Assembly (NCBI GenBank): GCA_002393955.1
Contig: DGSK01000028.1
Location: 17,917 to 81,916, forward strand
DNA from: Lachnospiraceae bacterium UBA4364
GTDB lineage: Bacteria > Bacillota > Clostridia > Lachnospirales > Lachnospiraceae
Length of the DNA: 64,000 nt
Direction of reading: 5' to 3'
A model generated the notes under the pieces. The model made no database searches, was not told the DNA's origin, and saw only the letters and a program-made list of their open reading frames with translations. The position numbers and the translations under genes are program-made. This document shows, in pieces, positions 52,319 to 60,025 of the stretch (within the stretch, counting starts at the first letter, position 1; each line of letters opens with the position of its first letter).

Positions 52319-52441
52319 GGGCACTTGTGCGAGGCACGCGCGGTAAATTTCAGATTTGCCGCTGCGATCTGACGATTTGGGCCCGACTCAAACCGCTTAT
52401 GAAAAACCGACTCTTTCAGAGCGATTTTTCACACTCCCCCC
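52319..52441 (-). repeat. Hairpin-rich spacer between yaaR and holB
   Basis: Arms GCGGTAAAT (52340-52348) and ATTTGCCGC (52354-52362) pair with one wobble on the plus strand. A second hairpin, 52401-52430, has A-rich and T-rich outer arms and a CTCT/AGAG inner stem with TTTTTC at its 3' end on the minus strand, so it may terminate or attenuate the yaaR transcript before holB. Confidence 0.5.
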
Positions 52442-52885
52442 TTACATAAATATATCCAGCAGAAGACCTCTTATCTCGCCTATCTTTGCCAGGACCTCCA
52501 CATTATCCGCTTCTTCCTTCACAAGCTCCTTTGCCAGCTCATCAAGGTTTTCATCTACCAGCCTGATGATGCCGTATACGCGGTGTCTTCCTCTTTTATC
52601 AAGAAAGTTCTCCCTGCTGAAACTGTGGGAGCGGTTGACCACTTCATTCATGAATTCCTTTATCAGGCTGCGATACCGCTTCATATCGCGTATGTCTTTC
52701 TTTTTGCTTATCCGCTCTCCCTGTTCCGTTATCTGCGTCATCAGTGACGTAAGCTTTTCCTGCAATTCCTTTTCCTGGATATTGCTGGTAAGCATGAATT
52801 TAAAGCTGTCATCTCCCGCAGGAGCTTTCTGGGCAGCTTCCGTAGCAGTCGTAGCGGTTATCTGATTAATCTTCAGAGAGTCCAT
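52442..52885 (-). CDS. yaaR: YaaR family protein (DUF327)
   Basis: 147 residues, all-helical; pattern QEKLTSLMTQITEQGERISKKKDIRDMKRYRSL, EFMNEVVNRSHSFSRENFLD, YGIIRLVDENLDELAKELV. Unknown function; conserved neighbour of holB across Firmicutes. The ATG lies inside the end of the guanylate-kinase-like gene, with a 20-base overlap. Confidence 0.92.
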   Translation of the reverse strand: MDSLKINQITATTATEAAQKAPAGDDSFKFMLTSNIQEKELQEKLTSLMTQITEQGERISKKKDIRDMKRYRSLIKEFMNEVVNRSHSFSRENFLDKRGRHRVYGIIRLVDENLDELAKELVKEEADNVEVLAKIGEIRGLLLDIFM

Positions 52886-53471
52886 ATCTGCGGATCATTT
52901 CTCCTATCTGTGAAAGACAAACTGAAAGTTCATTATTGAAAAAATAACTGTCTTCACCTACTCCTGCCTTTGCCAGATTTTCTTCCGAAAAATCCTTTTC
53001 ATCAGCAAGAAATCTTCTGCACATTTCCGAATATCCGGGGTTTGCCTGACTGCGTTCTCGTTTAAGCGCCCTTTCAAGCCTCTCGCCGTCATCAAGGGTG
53101 ATATAAACGGGAACAACCCTTTCCCGTCCATAATAAGCGGTGATGCCGGTCAAAGCCTCGGGAGTGGTTATTATGATATAGCTGTGTTCATCAAGAATCA
53201 CTTGTCCGTCATCAGCCGTAAAGTAATGCCAGTCTCCGTATACGGTATGATATATCCGTTCCTCCAGCACCCTGCCCTCACGTCTGAATGATTCAAGCTG
53301 TACTTCATCCGTAAAATGGTATTCCACGCCTTCGCTCTCGCCGGATCTTTTAGGACGTGTAGTATATGTCACCACAGGTTTCAGATTTAATGAAGCATCA
53401 TCCAAAAGACATCTGTATATGGTATCCTTGCCCGATGCACTCTTACCGATCAGACAGAAAAGCTTTCCCAT
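52866..53471 (-). CDS. Guanylate-kinase-like protein in the tmk position
   Basis: 201 residues. P-loop IGKSASGKDTIYR (variant GKSASGKD), then VTYTTRPKRSGESEGVEYHF which matches the GMP-binding region (TTRxxRxGE..G..YhF) of guanylate kinase, and a lid with Arg-rich RLERALKRERSQ. In Bacillus this slot holds tmk or yaaQ. Which substrate it uses is uncertain; a main gmk would normally sit near rpoZ. The stop region of the zinc-ribbon gene (GGAGGGCTAG) supplies its ribosome site, and the ATG follows at once. Confidence 0.85.
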   Translation of the reverse strand: MGKLFCLIGKSASGKDTIYRCLLDDASLNLKPVVTYTTRPKRSGESEGVEYHFTDEVQLESFRREGRVLEERIYHTVYGDWHYFTADDGQVILDEHSYIIITTPEALTGITAYYGRERVVPVYITLDDGERLERALKRERSQANPGYSEMCRRFLADEKDFSEENLAKAGVGEDSYFFNNELSVCLSQIGEMIRRYGLSED

Positions 53472-54776
53472 CTAGCCCTCCGACTTTGCCTCAGTCTCTT
53501 CGCCGGGCTCATCTTTTTTTATCTGCGTCCACTCGTATCCTGCAAGTTTACTTACGTTTCCGTCCACATATACTGCATTTTTCTCAAACTCACCTTCAGT
53601 AATGCTTCCCGGCGAGAAAAGTGCGGCATCTTTACTCTTGTCTGCAGAGGTATCCTCAATAAGTCCGTCTATGGTATAAACCCTTACTCTGAGGCCGTCA
53701 GCTTCCATGCTGCTGGGATCACCCGTCTGTACCGATGCCTGATCCATCACGTAGATTATATGGTCATAATCCGCATTGCGGTCCCTGACATAAAGTATCT
53801 CATAGCCCCTGAAAGCATTATTGTCCTGATAAATGAAATTTCCCATATCATCAATAGGATTATCGTACTTCACATACTGTCCCGTAGACGAATTGTACAT
53901 ACAGGCATCTATGTCCTGGGCGCCTTCCCATGTGATAAATACATATGCCGCCTCCGGATCCTCGATACGCGCCAGCAGAATAGTTTCCGTTTCGTTGTCG
54001 CCCGGTTCAAGGGTGATCTTGTATTCATCCCCGAAAAGATCAGCACCGGTGTAACGTATCATGTAGTCTCCGGGCTCAAGATCCTTGGCATTAAGCGTTC
54101 CGTTGACAGTGGTATCAGAATATACTACCTGATCATCCTTCTTGAATTCCACAAGGACATCAGACAGCGGCGCATATTCATTTCCAAGGTAAACCGTCAC
54201 TTTACAGTCTGCAGGCTCAGGCTCCGGGGTAGGCGTGGGAGTTGCGGTGGCTTCTGCCTCAGGTACAGTTTCTTCCGTAACCTCCGGCTCCTCATTCTCC
54301 GGCTGTTCCACTTCCTCTTCATCAACTTCAGCGACCACTTCTTCTGTATCGTTAAAAGCAGCTTTTCTGGCCACTAAAACTGCAGCGACAATTCCTATTA
54401 GCAAAATAAGCACGACTGCAGCACCTGCCGCTATGAAAATCCATACCGGTATTTTCTTTTTCTCTTCATAGCTTATTTTGGGAAAGCTGCCTGCACCGGA
54501 ACTGCTGTCTGCTGTCTGATCCGGAAGCGGATTGGAAGCCGATGCAGTATCATCAGGCTTCGCCGCTTCAGCCGACACCTTTTCTTCGGGTTTCATTTCA
54601 GCCTGACCGGCCGTATTGGCAGCACCTTCTCCGGCATTATCAGACTCATCAGTATTTATAACCGGTTGTGTCATTCCCTGCGCCTGTGCAGCCTTATAAG
54701 CCTCTAAAGGCTCTCCGCAGAGCGGACAAAAGGAATTATCATCCTTTATTTTTCCCCCGCATTTTGGACAAAACAT
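53472..54776 (-). CDS. Zinc-ribbon membrane protein with extracellular domain
   Basis: 434 residues. N-terminal double CxxC zinc ribbon (FCPKCGGKIKDDNSFCPLCGE), a disordered acidic linker, one membrane helix near 120-140 (VWIFIAAGAAVVLILLIGIV), a Glu/Thr/Pro linker and an outer domain of about 240 residues with a prealbumin-like fold (YAPLSDVLVEFKKDDQVV, LEPGDYMIRYTG) and a WEGAQDIDACMYNSSTG segment that suits a YfaP-like domain. Function unknown. The start at 54776 follows GGAGGAAAGAAG. Confidence 0.8.
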   Translation of the reverse strand: MFCPKCGGKIKDDNSFCPLCGEPLEAYKAAQAQGMTQPVINTDESDNAGEGAANTAGQAEMKPEEKVSAEAAKPDDTASASNPLPDQTADSSSGAGSFPKISYEEKKKIPVWIFIAAGAAVVLILLIGIVAAVLVARKAAFNDTEEVVAEVDEEEVEQPENEEPEVTEETVPEAEATATPTPTPEPEPADCKVTVYLGNEYAPLSDVLVEFKKDDQVVYSDTTVNGTLNAKDLEPGDYMIRYTGADLFGDEYKITLEPGDNETETILLARIEDPEAAYVFITWEGAQDIDACMYNSSTGQYVKYDNPIDDMGNFIYQDNNAFRGYEILYVRDRNADYDHIIYVMDQASVQTGDPSSMEADGLRVRVYTIDGLIEDTSADKSKDAALFSPGSITEGEFEKNAVYVDGNVSKLAGYEWTQIKKDEPGEETEAKSEG

Positions 54777-54839
54777 CTTCTTTCCTCCTTTTTTCAAAAG
54801 AGCATAGCACCCCTGTATATTTTATCTCAAAACATCTAT

Positions 54840-56321
54840 TTATTCAACAATAGCCGAAAGTTTCCCCCTTATCCCGCATCCAAGCTTCGCTGCATTTTCC
54901 AGATATGAAAGTTTATCGGCTGTCATTATCTCTCCCGGCAAAAACAAAGGCCTTCCCGGAGGATAAACCGTCACCATTTCTCCGCTTATAAGCCCCTCTG
55001 CCTCACAGTATCCCACCGGTCTTTTTTTCATTTCCGCAGCTTTCCATAAAGGGATCGCCGCCCTTCCAAAATCAGCTAAAAAACTCTGTCCGGCAATTTG
55101 CCGTTCACCTGCTTCCTTCCACTTAACCGAATCTGCATCAGCCTTTATAAGTGCATTTTTCAGCCGTTCATAACCTTCAGCCGAATCCATCACTGTAAAG
55201 ATAAACAGCACATATTCCGGAACAGACATTTCTGCTACGAGACCGCACTCTTCCGACAGATACTCCGACAGCCTTCTTCCGCTCACATGATCCGCCGGAA
55301 CTAGCATCATTTTGCCGGGCTCGGGAATACAGGTTACTTCTCCCATGTTTTTCTGTGAAAAATGATCGTAAATACGGATATTCGCAAGCGGATGTCTTTC
55401 AAAATACTCTGACAGATCTCTGCGTCTCTCATAGAATAACGTCCAAAGATTCCCTGTTTTCCGCAATCTGTCTGTATTTTCGGTAATACGGGCAGTCAGT
55501 TCAATGCAGTCGTCCATAGCTGCCAGCAGAATATAAGACGGTGAAGTGCTCTGGTATACCTGAAGAAACTCCTCCACCTTTTCCCTTGATACAAGACTGC
55601 TTTTAAAATGCAATACTGCAGTCTGCGTAGGTGCAGGCAGCGTCTTGTGAAGGCTCATTACAGTTATATCTGCCCCATCTTCCACGGCATTCTGCGGAAA
55701 ATGCGGTGAAAAGCCAAAATGTGCCCCGTGAGCCGCATCCACTATCAGTGGAATTCCCCTTTCATGTACCAGTGACGCAATCTCTGCAATTTCTGAAGAA
55801 AAGCCCTCATACGTAGGCGATGTGATAAAGACGGCTTCGATACCTTCATATTCGTTTAAAGCTCTTTCTACTGCTTCAGCCCTTATTCCATACGCTGTTC
55901 CCATCTCCTCATCGGTTTCTTCAGCGAGATAGACCACGTCAAGCCTTCTTAACATGGCAGCATGATAGAAAGACTGATGAGATGACCGCATGGCAAGTAT
56001 CCTGCCCCCGGCCCTTATGGCAGCCGATACAGCCACAAGATTGCCTGATGTGCTTCCGTTTATGAGAAAATAAGACCTGTCAGCGCCATAAAGAGCTGCC
56101 GCACGTTTCATGGCGTCAAGTATTATCCCCGATGGATCGTGAAGGTCATCACTTCCGGGAATCTCCGTAATATCCCTTTTGTACCATTCAGAAAAAAACG
56201 CCTCGCCGGCGGACGACGGCTTCCGTCCGTAGAGCAATGCGTTTCTTTTATGTCCCGGCATGTGGAAAGGATACTTTCCGTTTCCGCACAGTTCGTCTAT
56301 CCTGTCAAAGAATTCCCCCAT
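54840..56321 (-). CDS. Orn/Lys/Arg decarboxylase family PLP enzyme (YaaO-like)
   Basis: 493 residues. Fold-type I PLP enzyme related to lysine/arginine decarboxylase YaaO. KYPFHMPGHKRN start motif, GSTSGNLVAVSAAI, HQSFYHAAMLR, DAAHGAHFGF, Schiff-base Lys in SLHKTLPAPTQTA. In Bacillus yaaO stands next to tmk-yaaQ-yaaR-holB; the same order is kept here. Substrate specificity not decided. The start lies 4 bases behind the stop of the transpeptidase gene. Confidence 0.92.
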   Translation of the reverse strand: MGEFFDRIDELCGNGKYPFHMPGHKRNALLYGRKPSSAGEAFFSEWYKRDITEIPGSDDLHDPSGIILDAMKRAAALYGADRSYFLINGSTSGNLVAVSAAIRAGGRILAMRSSHQSFYHAAMLRRLDVVYLAEETDEEMGTAYGIRAEAVERALNEYEGIEAVFITSPTYEGFSSEIAEIASLVHERGIPLIVDAAHGAHFGFSPHFPQNAVEDGADITVMSLHKTLPAPTQTAVLHFKSSLVSREKVEEFLQVYQSTSPSYILLAAMDDCIELTARITENTDRLRKTGNLWTLFYERRRDLSEYFERHPLANIRIYDHFSQKNMGEVTCIPEPGKMMLVPADHVSGRRLSEYLSEECGLVAEMSVPEYVLFIFTVMDSAEGYERLKNALIKADADSVKWKEAGERQIAGQSFLADFGRAAIPLWKAAEMKKRPVGYCEAEGLISGEMVTVYPPGRPLFLPGEIMTADKLSYLENAAKLGCGIRGKLSAIVE

Positions 56322-56325
56322 CAGC

Positions 56326-58308
56326 TCACATCCCCGGCTCAGGAACAGGCTCTGGAACCGGTTCCGGTGTGGGTTCCACCGTAGGCTCCGGTTCCGGAAC
56401 TGAAGGTTCCGTAGGAACAGTAACCTCCGTTACCACAGGATCAACAGGCACCTCAGTAGCCTCAACTGTAGGTTCAGGGGTAACTTCTATCGTAGGTTCC
56501 GGTATCGTGATTTCCGTAGGTACCGTCGGTTCTGCTGTAGGTTCCACCGTAGGCTCTGTCGTTGCAGTGGGCGTAGCCGTTGCCGTAGGCGAAGGCGTAG
56601 GAGTCGCCTTTGCAGCCTCCCTTGCAGCCTCTTCAGCCCTTGCTTCATCAACCGAATATACTATTATGGGAAAATCCCTGTATACTTTTTCGTAAAACAG
56701 TGCTGCAGCATCCTTTGGCAGGTTCACACACCCATGTGAACCACTGTATTTATAGATTGTTCCGCCAAATTTCCCCCTCCATGAGGCATCATGGAGACCA
56801 ACGCCTCTGTTAAAAGGCATCCAGTATTTAACGGGAGACGCATAGCCCTGCCCCCTTAAAACAGCATCTTTCTGTTTATAAGTGACACCGTATATTCCTT
56901 CCGGGGTCGAGTTGCCCTTGGCAACACAGCCTGTCACGCAGTCACACTCGTATGTAACCTTGCCTTCCTCTATCAGATAGACTTTCTGGTCGGTGAGGCA
57001 GACTTCGATATACGTATCTCCTATGTCCGATTTGCCCCACCGGGCTGCAGTACAGGAAAAAGCAGGCTCCCTTGTGACCTGATTGCCGGAAACCACATCA
57101 GCATAGAGCTGCTCCGTCTCGGTCTCGATATCAAGCTTCCATCCATATCTTCCCTTGGGAAGGGTAAGCGTATATCCGTCAACAGTCGTAAAATCCTCAT
57201 CCAGTCCGTATGTATCATTCTCCGCAGCAAATTCTTCTACAAACTGCTGCACTTTGGCACGGTCTATTGAGACTGAATTGCCGGATACTACCATCCATTC
57301 GTGTATAAGATCAAAATCTATATCATAATACTCGCCACAAAGATCATAGGTAACAACAGTATCCTTGTAGCTGTTCAGGACCGAAAGCTCCTTTGCAAGA
57401 CCTTCATCGTCTGATTTAACCTCAGCCTCCGTATAACAGCCGGCCGCATCAAGATCCAGCACCGGAGAATGCTCCGACACCGCATTCTCAACAGAAGAAA
57501 GCAGTATATCCATATCAACAGTCGTCCCCACATACTCAGGGGTTATCACATAGGCACCTGCATCTGTGCTGTAGCCTCCAATGTAGGCGTTTTCAGGTGC
57601 CTTCATGTTTTCAGCCTGCAGGAACTGCACAGACGCGAGAGTACTCGCAATAGAAGCAGAATTATAGCTTATCGTCCTGTCTAAGCTGTAATTATTGTTG
57701 TTGAAACAGTAATACCCCCACGCAAGGGCGTTCTGTCTTGATTTTATCTCCTCCATGGTAAGGGAATAGATAACGTTGAATCCAAGGGAATCAGATGTAA
57801 GTACCGCCTGCGTGCCTTCTCTTCCGTTAAGCGTAAGCGTATATGTATTATCCGAGACAGTCCTTCTCGCATCCGCGTCCTTAACCGTCTCGCCTGAGTA
57901 ATCAACACCATCAATTATCGTATTAGGCAGAAAATGTGAAGTGAAATATATGGCCACTCCAAGATATCCGCCTATCAACGTAAGAGCAAGAACCCCTGCC
58001 GCTGCAAGAGACACCCTCTTCCAGTTGATCTTCTTCCTTGTTCTGCTTTCCGTATCAGGTATTCCTGATGAATCTGCCGGAGTTTTCGATGACTTCATAT
58101 CTTCTGACTGCCCGGAAGCCGCTGTGACATTCTTATCACCTTCCGCTTTTTTATTTCCCGATGCCGCCTTGCGGGGGTGAAGTTCATGGCGTACCTGCTG
58201 CTGTGACGCAATTTCTTCATTATCAACATCGGAAGCATTCACATCAGCCACTTTACCGATGTCAGTACTTTCCATTTCCTCGGTATTGGTTTTCTTCTCT
58301 TCGCTCAT
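56326..58308 (-). CDS. L,D-transpeptidase (YkuD) with Pro/Glu/Thr-rich C-terminal tail
   Basis: 660 residues. Cytoplasmic N-terminus, one membrane segment near 100-122 (VSLAAAGVLALTLIGGYLGV), two peptidoglycan-binding-like repeats (about 130-400), and a YkuD domain at about 420-560 with catalytic HxxxxSHGCVNLP: SGSHGCVNLPKDAA. It makes 3-3 cross-links or anchors proteins in the wall. A tail of about 90 residues of PTP/EPT repeats follows (TPTPSPTATATPTATTEPT), unusual on this side. ATG at 58308 behind AGGTATCAAAA. First gene of the run toward holB. Confidence 0.9.
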   Translation of the reverse strand: MSEEKKTNTEEMESTDIGKVADVNASDVDNEEIASQQQVRHELHPRKAASGNKKAEGDKNVTAASGQSEDMKSSKTPADSSGIPDTESRTRKKINWKRVSLAAAGVLALTLIGGYLGVAIYFTSHFLPNTIIDGVDYSGETVKDADARRTVSDNTYTLTLNGREGTQAVLTSDSLGFNVIYSLTMEEIKSRQNALAWGYYCFNNNNYSLDRTISYNSASIASTLASVQFLQAENMKAPENAYIGGYSTDAGAYVITPEYVGTTVDMDILLSSVENAVSEHSPVLDLDAAGCYTEAEVKSDDEGLAKELSVLNSYKDTVVTYDLCGEYYDIDFDLIHEWMVVSGNSVSIDRAKVQQFVEEFAAENDTYGLDEDFTTVDGYTLTLPKGRYGWKLDIETETEQLYADVVSGNQVTREPAFSCTAARWGKSDIGDTYIEVCLTDQKVYLIEEGKVTYECDCVTGCVAKGNSTPEGIYGVTYKQKDAVLRGQGYASPVKYWMPFNRGVGLHDASWRGKFGGTIYKYSGSHGCVNLPKDAAALFYEKVYRDFPIIVYSVDEARAEEAAREAAKATPTPSPTATATPTATTEPTVEPTAEPTVPTEITIPEPTIEVTPEPTVEATEVPVDPVVTEVTVPTEPSVPEPEPTVEPTPEPVPEPVPEPGM

Positions 58309-58478
58309 TTTTGATACCTGACAATCCCATTTTTCCAGAAATAACATTCCGGAAATAATATCCCAAAACTAACTGCTGATTCCGCCATTTCACATCCCAA
58401 TGATCAGAAACCGCCCGTCATCCCTGACCAGTCGCAATAAAAACTACTAATTATAGTATCTAAATCAAGCCGAATAAC

Positions 58479-58507
58479 ATTATATAGGCATACAAATGGC
58501 TTTTCAA
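58479..58507 (-). promoter_or_regulatory. Sigma-A promoter of the transpeptidase-holB run
   Basis: TTGAAA (58502-58507) and TATAAT (58479-58484), 17-base spacer, on the minus strand, giving a 165-base leader before the start codon. The rest of 58309-58599 shows a further TATAAT near 58450 without a good -35, and nothing else. Confidence 0.7.
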
Positions 58508-58599
58508 TGTGAAAATATCCCATAAAATCCCTGTTAAGAAGCACCTGATTTATACCTTTTGACATTATGTTGACCTTATGGCATTTCAGATGTACATGA

Positions 58600-59955
58600 T
58601 CAGACTATACGGCGTATACAGATATAATCCCTGTAAAGCGCATTAGAAACTTTTATCCCTGTACTGGGTGTACTGGCATGAACGATCATGCCGTTTCCGA
58701 TGTATATCGCAACATGCCCGGCATAACAGATTATGTCACCGGGCTGTGCCTCACTGTAGGAAACCTCTTTCCCGACGGTTCTCTGATCAAATGACGTTCG
58801 TGGCACATTATAGCCAAACTCTTTATATACGGAGTAGACAAAGCCGGAGCAGTCCGTTCCGTTTGTAAGACTGGTTCCACCGTAAACATATGGATTTCCT
58901 ATGAATTTGCATGCATAAACCGCAACGGATTTACCCAGGCTGCTGCCATTGGCGGAATATATGGATGAAACATCAAATGTACCATTTGTATTGCTTACTT
59001 TCTTTGAGGACTCGGCATCAGCCACCTCACTTAGCGCTCTCTCCCTGGCAGCTTCACTGTCTGCCGCATTGTCCGCCGCCGCAAGTGCCGCCTGCCTCTC
59101 AGCTTCTTCCCTTGCACGCCTTTCAGCTTCTTCCCTGGCCCGTCTCTCTGCTTCAGCCTTTCTTCTGTTGATTTCGGCATTCTGTGCAGCTATCAGTGTC
59201 TCATACTCAACTGCCTGATTTTCAGCCGACAGTATCTGTCTTGCATATTCCGCAGAAGTAGCCTCCAGATCTTCCTGTATGCCTTCCATATATGCCTTTT
59301 CTTCTTCAGCATTTGCTTCCAGTACTACCAGCTCATTTTTTTCTTTCTCAAGCTGTTCCTGAAGGGCAGCCACCATTTCCACGGTTTCTTTGTACTTTGC
59401 CAGCATCCTTCGGTCATACTCGTACAGATCTTCAATATAATCTGCTTTTGTAAGCAGCTCTGAAAAACTGCGAGCCTCCGCGAAGAGCTGGACATAGCTG
59501 CTTTCACCCTTTTCATACATATATCTTATGCGGATCTTCATTGCCTCATACTGAGCTTCTTCCTCTGCCACTGCAGCATCATATGAAACCTGAGCCTCAG
59601 CAATCTCGCCTTCCTTGATATCGATTCTCTGATTAAGATCTTCTATGTCAGCCATCACTTCTGTAAGTGCTGCCGTAATTTCTTCTATTTCCTCTTCAAT
59701 GCCTTCCTGTTCTGCCGCCAGTTCTTCGATAGTGGCATTTATTTCATCCAGACGGCTTTCATTCTCCTCACGCTGGCGTTCAAGCTCCGTAGTATCCGTA
59801 TCATCACCATCATCCGGGTCTGCAAAGACAGTCCTGGAATTCCCCCACAGTGAAAGCACAGCCACCGCTACCAGCAATAATGTCATAAATTGGCTTATAC
59901 ATGCTCTTTTTTTCTTACTTTTATTTTTACTTTTATTTTGCATTTTAAAACGCAT
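58600..59955 (-). CDS. NlpC/P60 peptidoglycan endopeptidase with N-terminal coiled coil
   Basis: 451 residues, secreted. Basic N-terminus and signal-like helix (LLLVAVAVLSLWG), then about 220 residues of Glu-rich coiled coil (REENESRLDEINATIEELAA, similar to CwlO/PcsB), an Arg/Glu/Ala repeat (RAREEAERRAREEAERQA), and an NlpC/P60 domain at about 340-451: Cys in TDCSGFVYSVYK, His in GHVAIYIGNG, and VHASTP. The coiled coil likely docks on FtsEX-type regulators. ATG at 59955 (MRFKMQ) chosen: GGAGATATGTGT lies before it. Confidence 0.9.
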   Translation of the reverse strand: MRFKMQNKSKNKSKKKRACISQFMTLLLVAVAVLSLWGNSRTVFADPDDGDDTDTTELERQREENESRLDEINATIEELAAEQEGIEEEIEEITAALTEVMADIEDLNQRIDIKEGEIAEAQVSYDAAVAEEEAQYEAMKIRIRYMYEKGESSYVQLFAEARSFSELLTKADYIEDLYEYDRRMLAKYKETVEMVAALQEQLEKEKNELVVLEANAEEEKAYMEGIQEDLEATSAEYARQILSAENQAVEYETLIAAQNAEINRRKAEAERRAREEAERRAREEAERQAALAAADNAADSEAARERALSEVADAESSKKVSNTNGTFDVSSIYSANGSSLGKSVAVYACKFIGNPYVYGGTSLTNGTDCSGFVYSVYKEFGYNVPRTSFDQRTVGKEVSYSEAQPGDIICYAGHVAIYIGNGMIVHASTPSTGIKVSNALYRDYICIRRIV

Positions 59956-60025
59956 ACACATATCTCCGTTTTCGATCCACAGCAAACATTATTTTCGACA
60001 GCAGGCTGCAGCTTAGCGGTACAGG

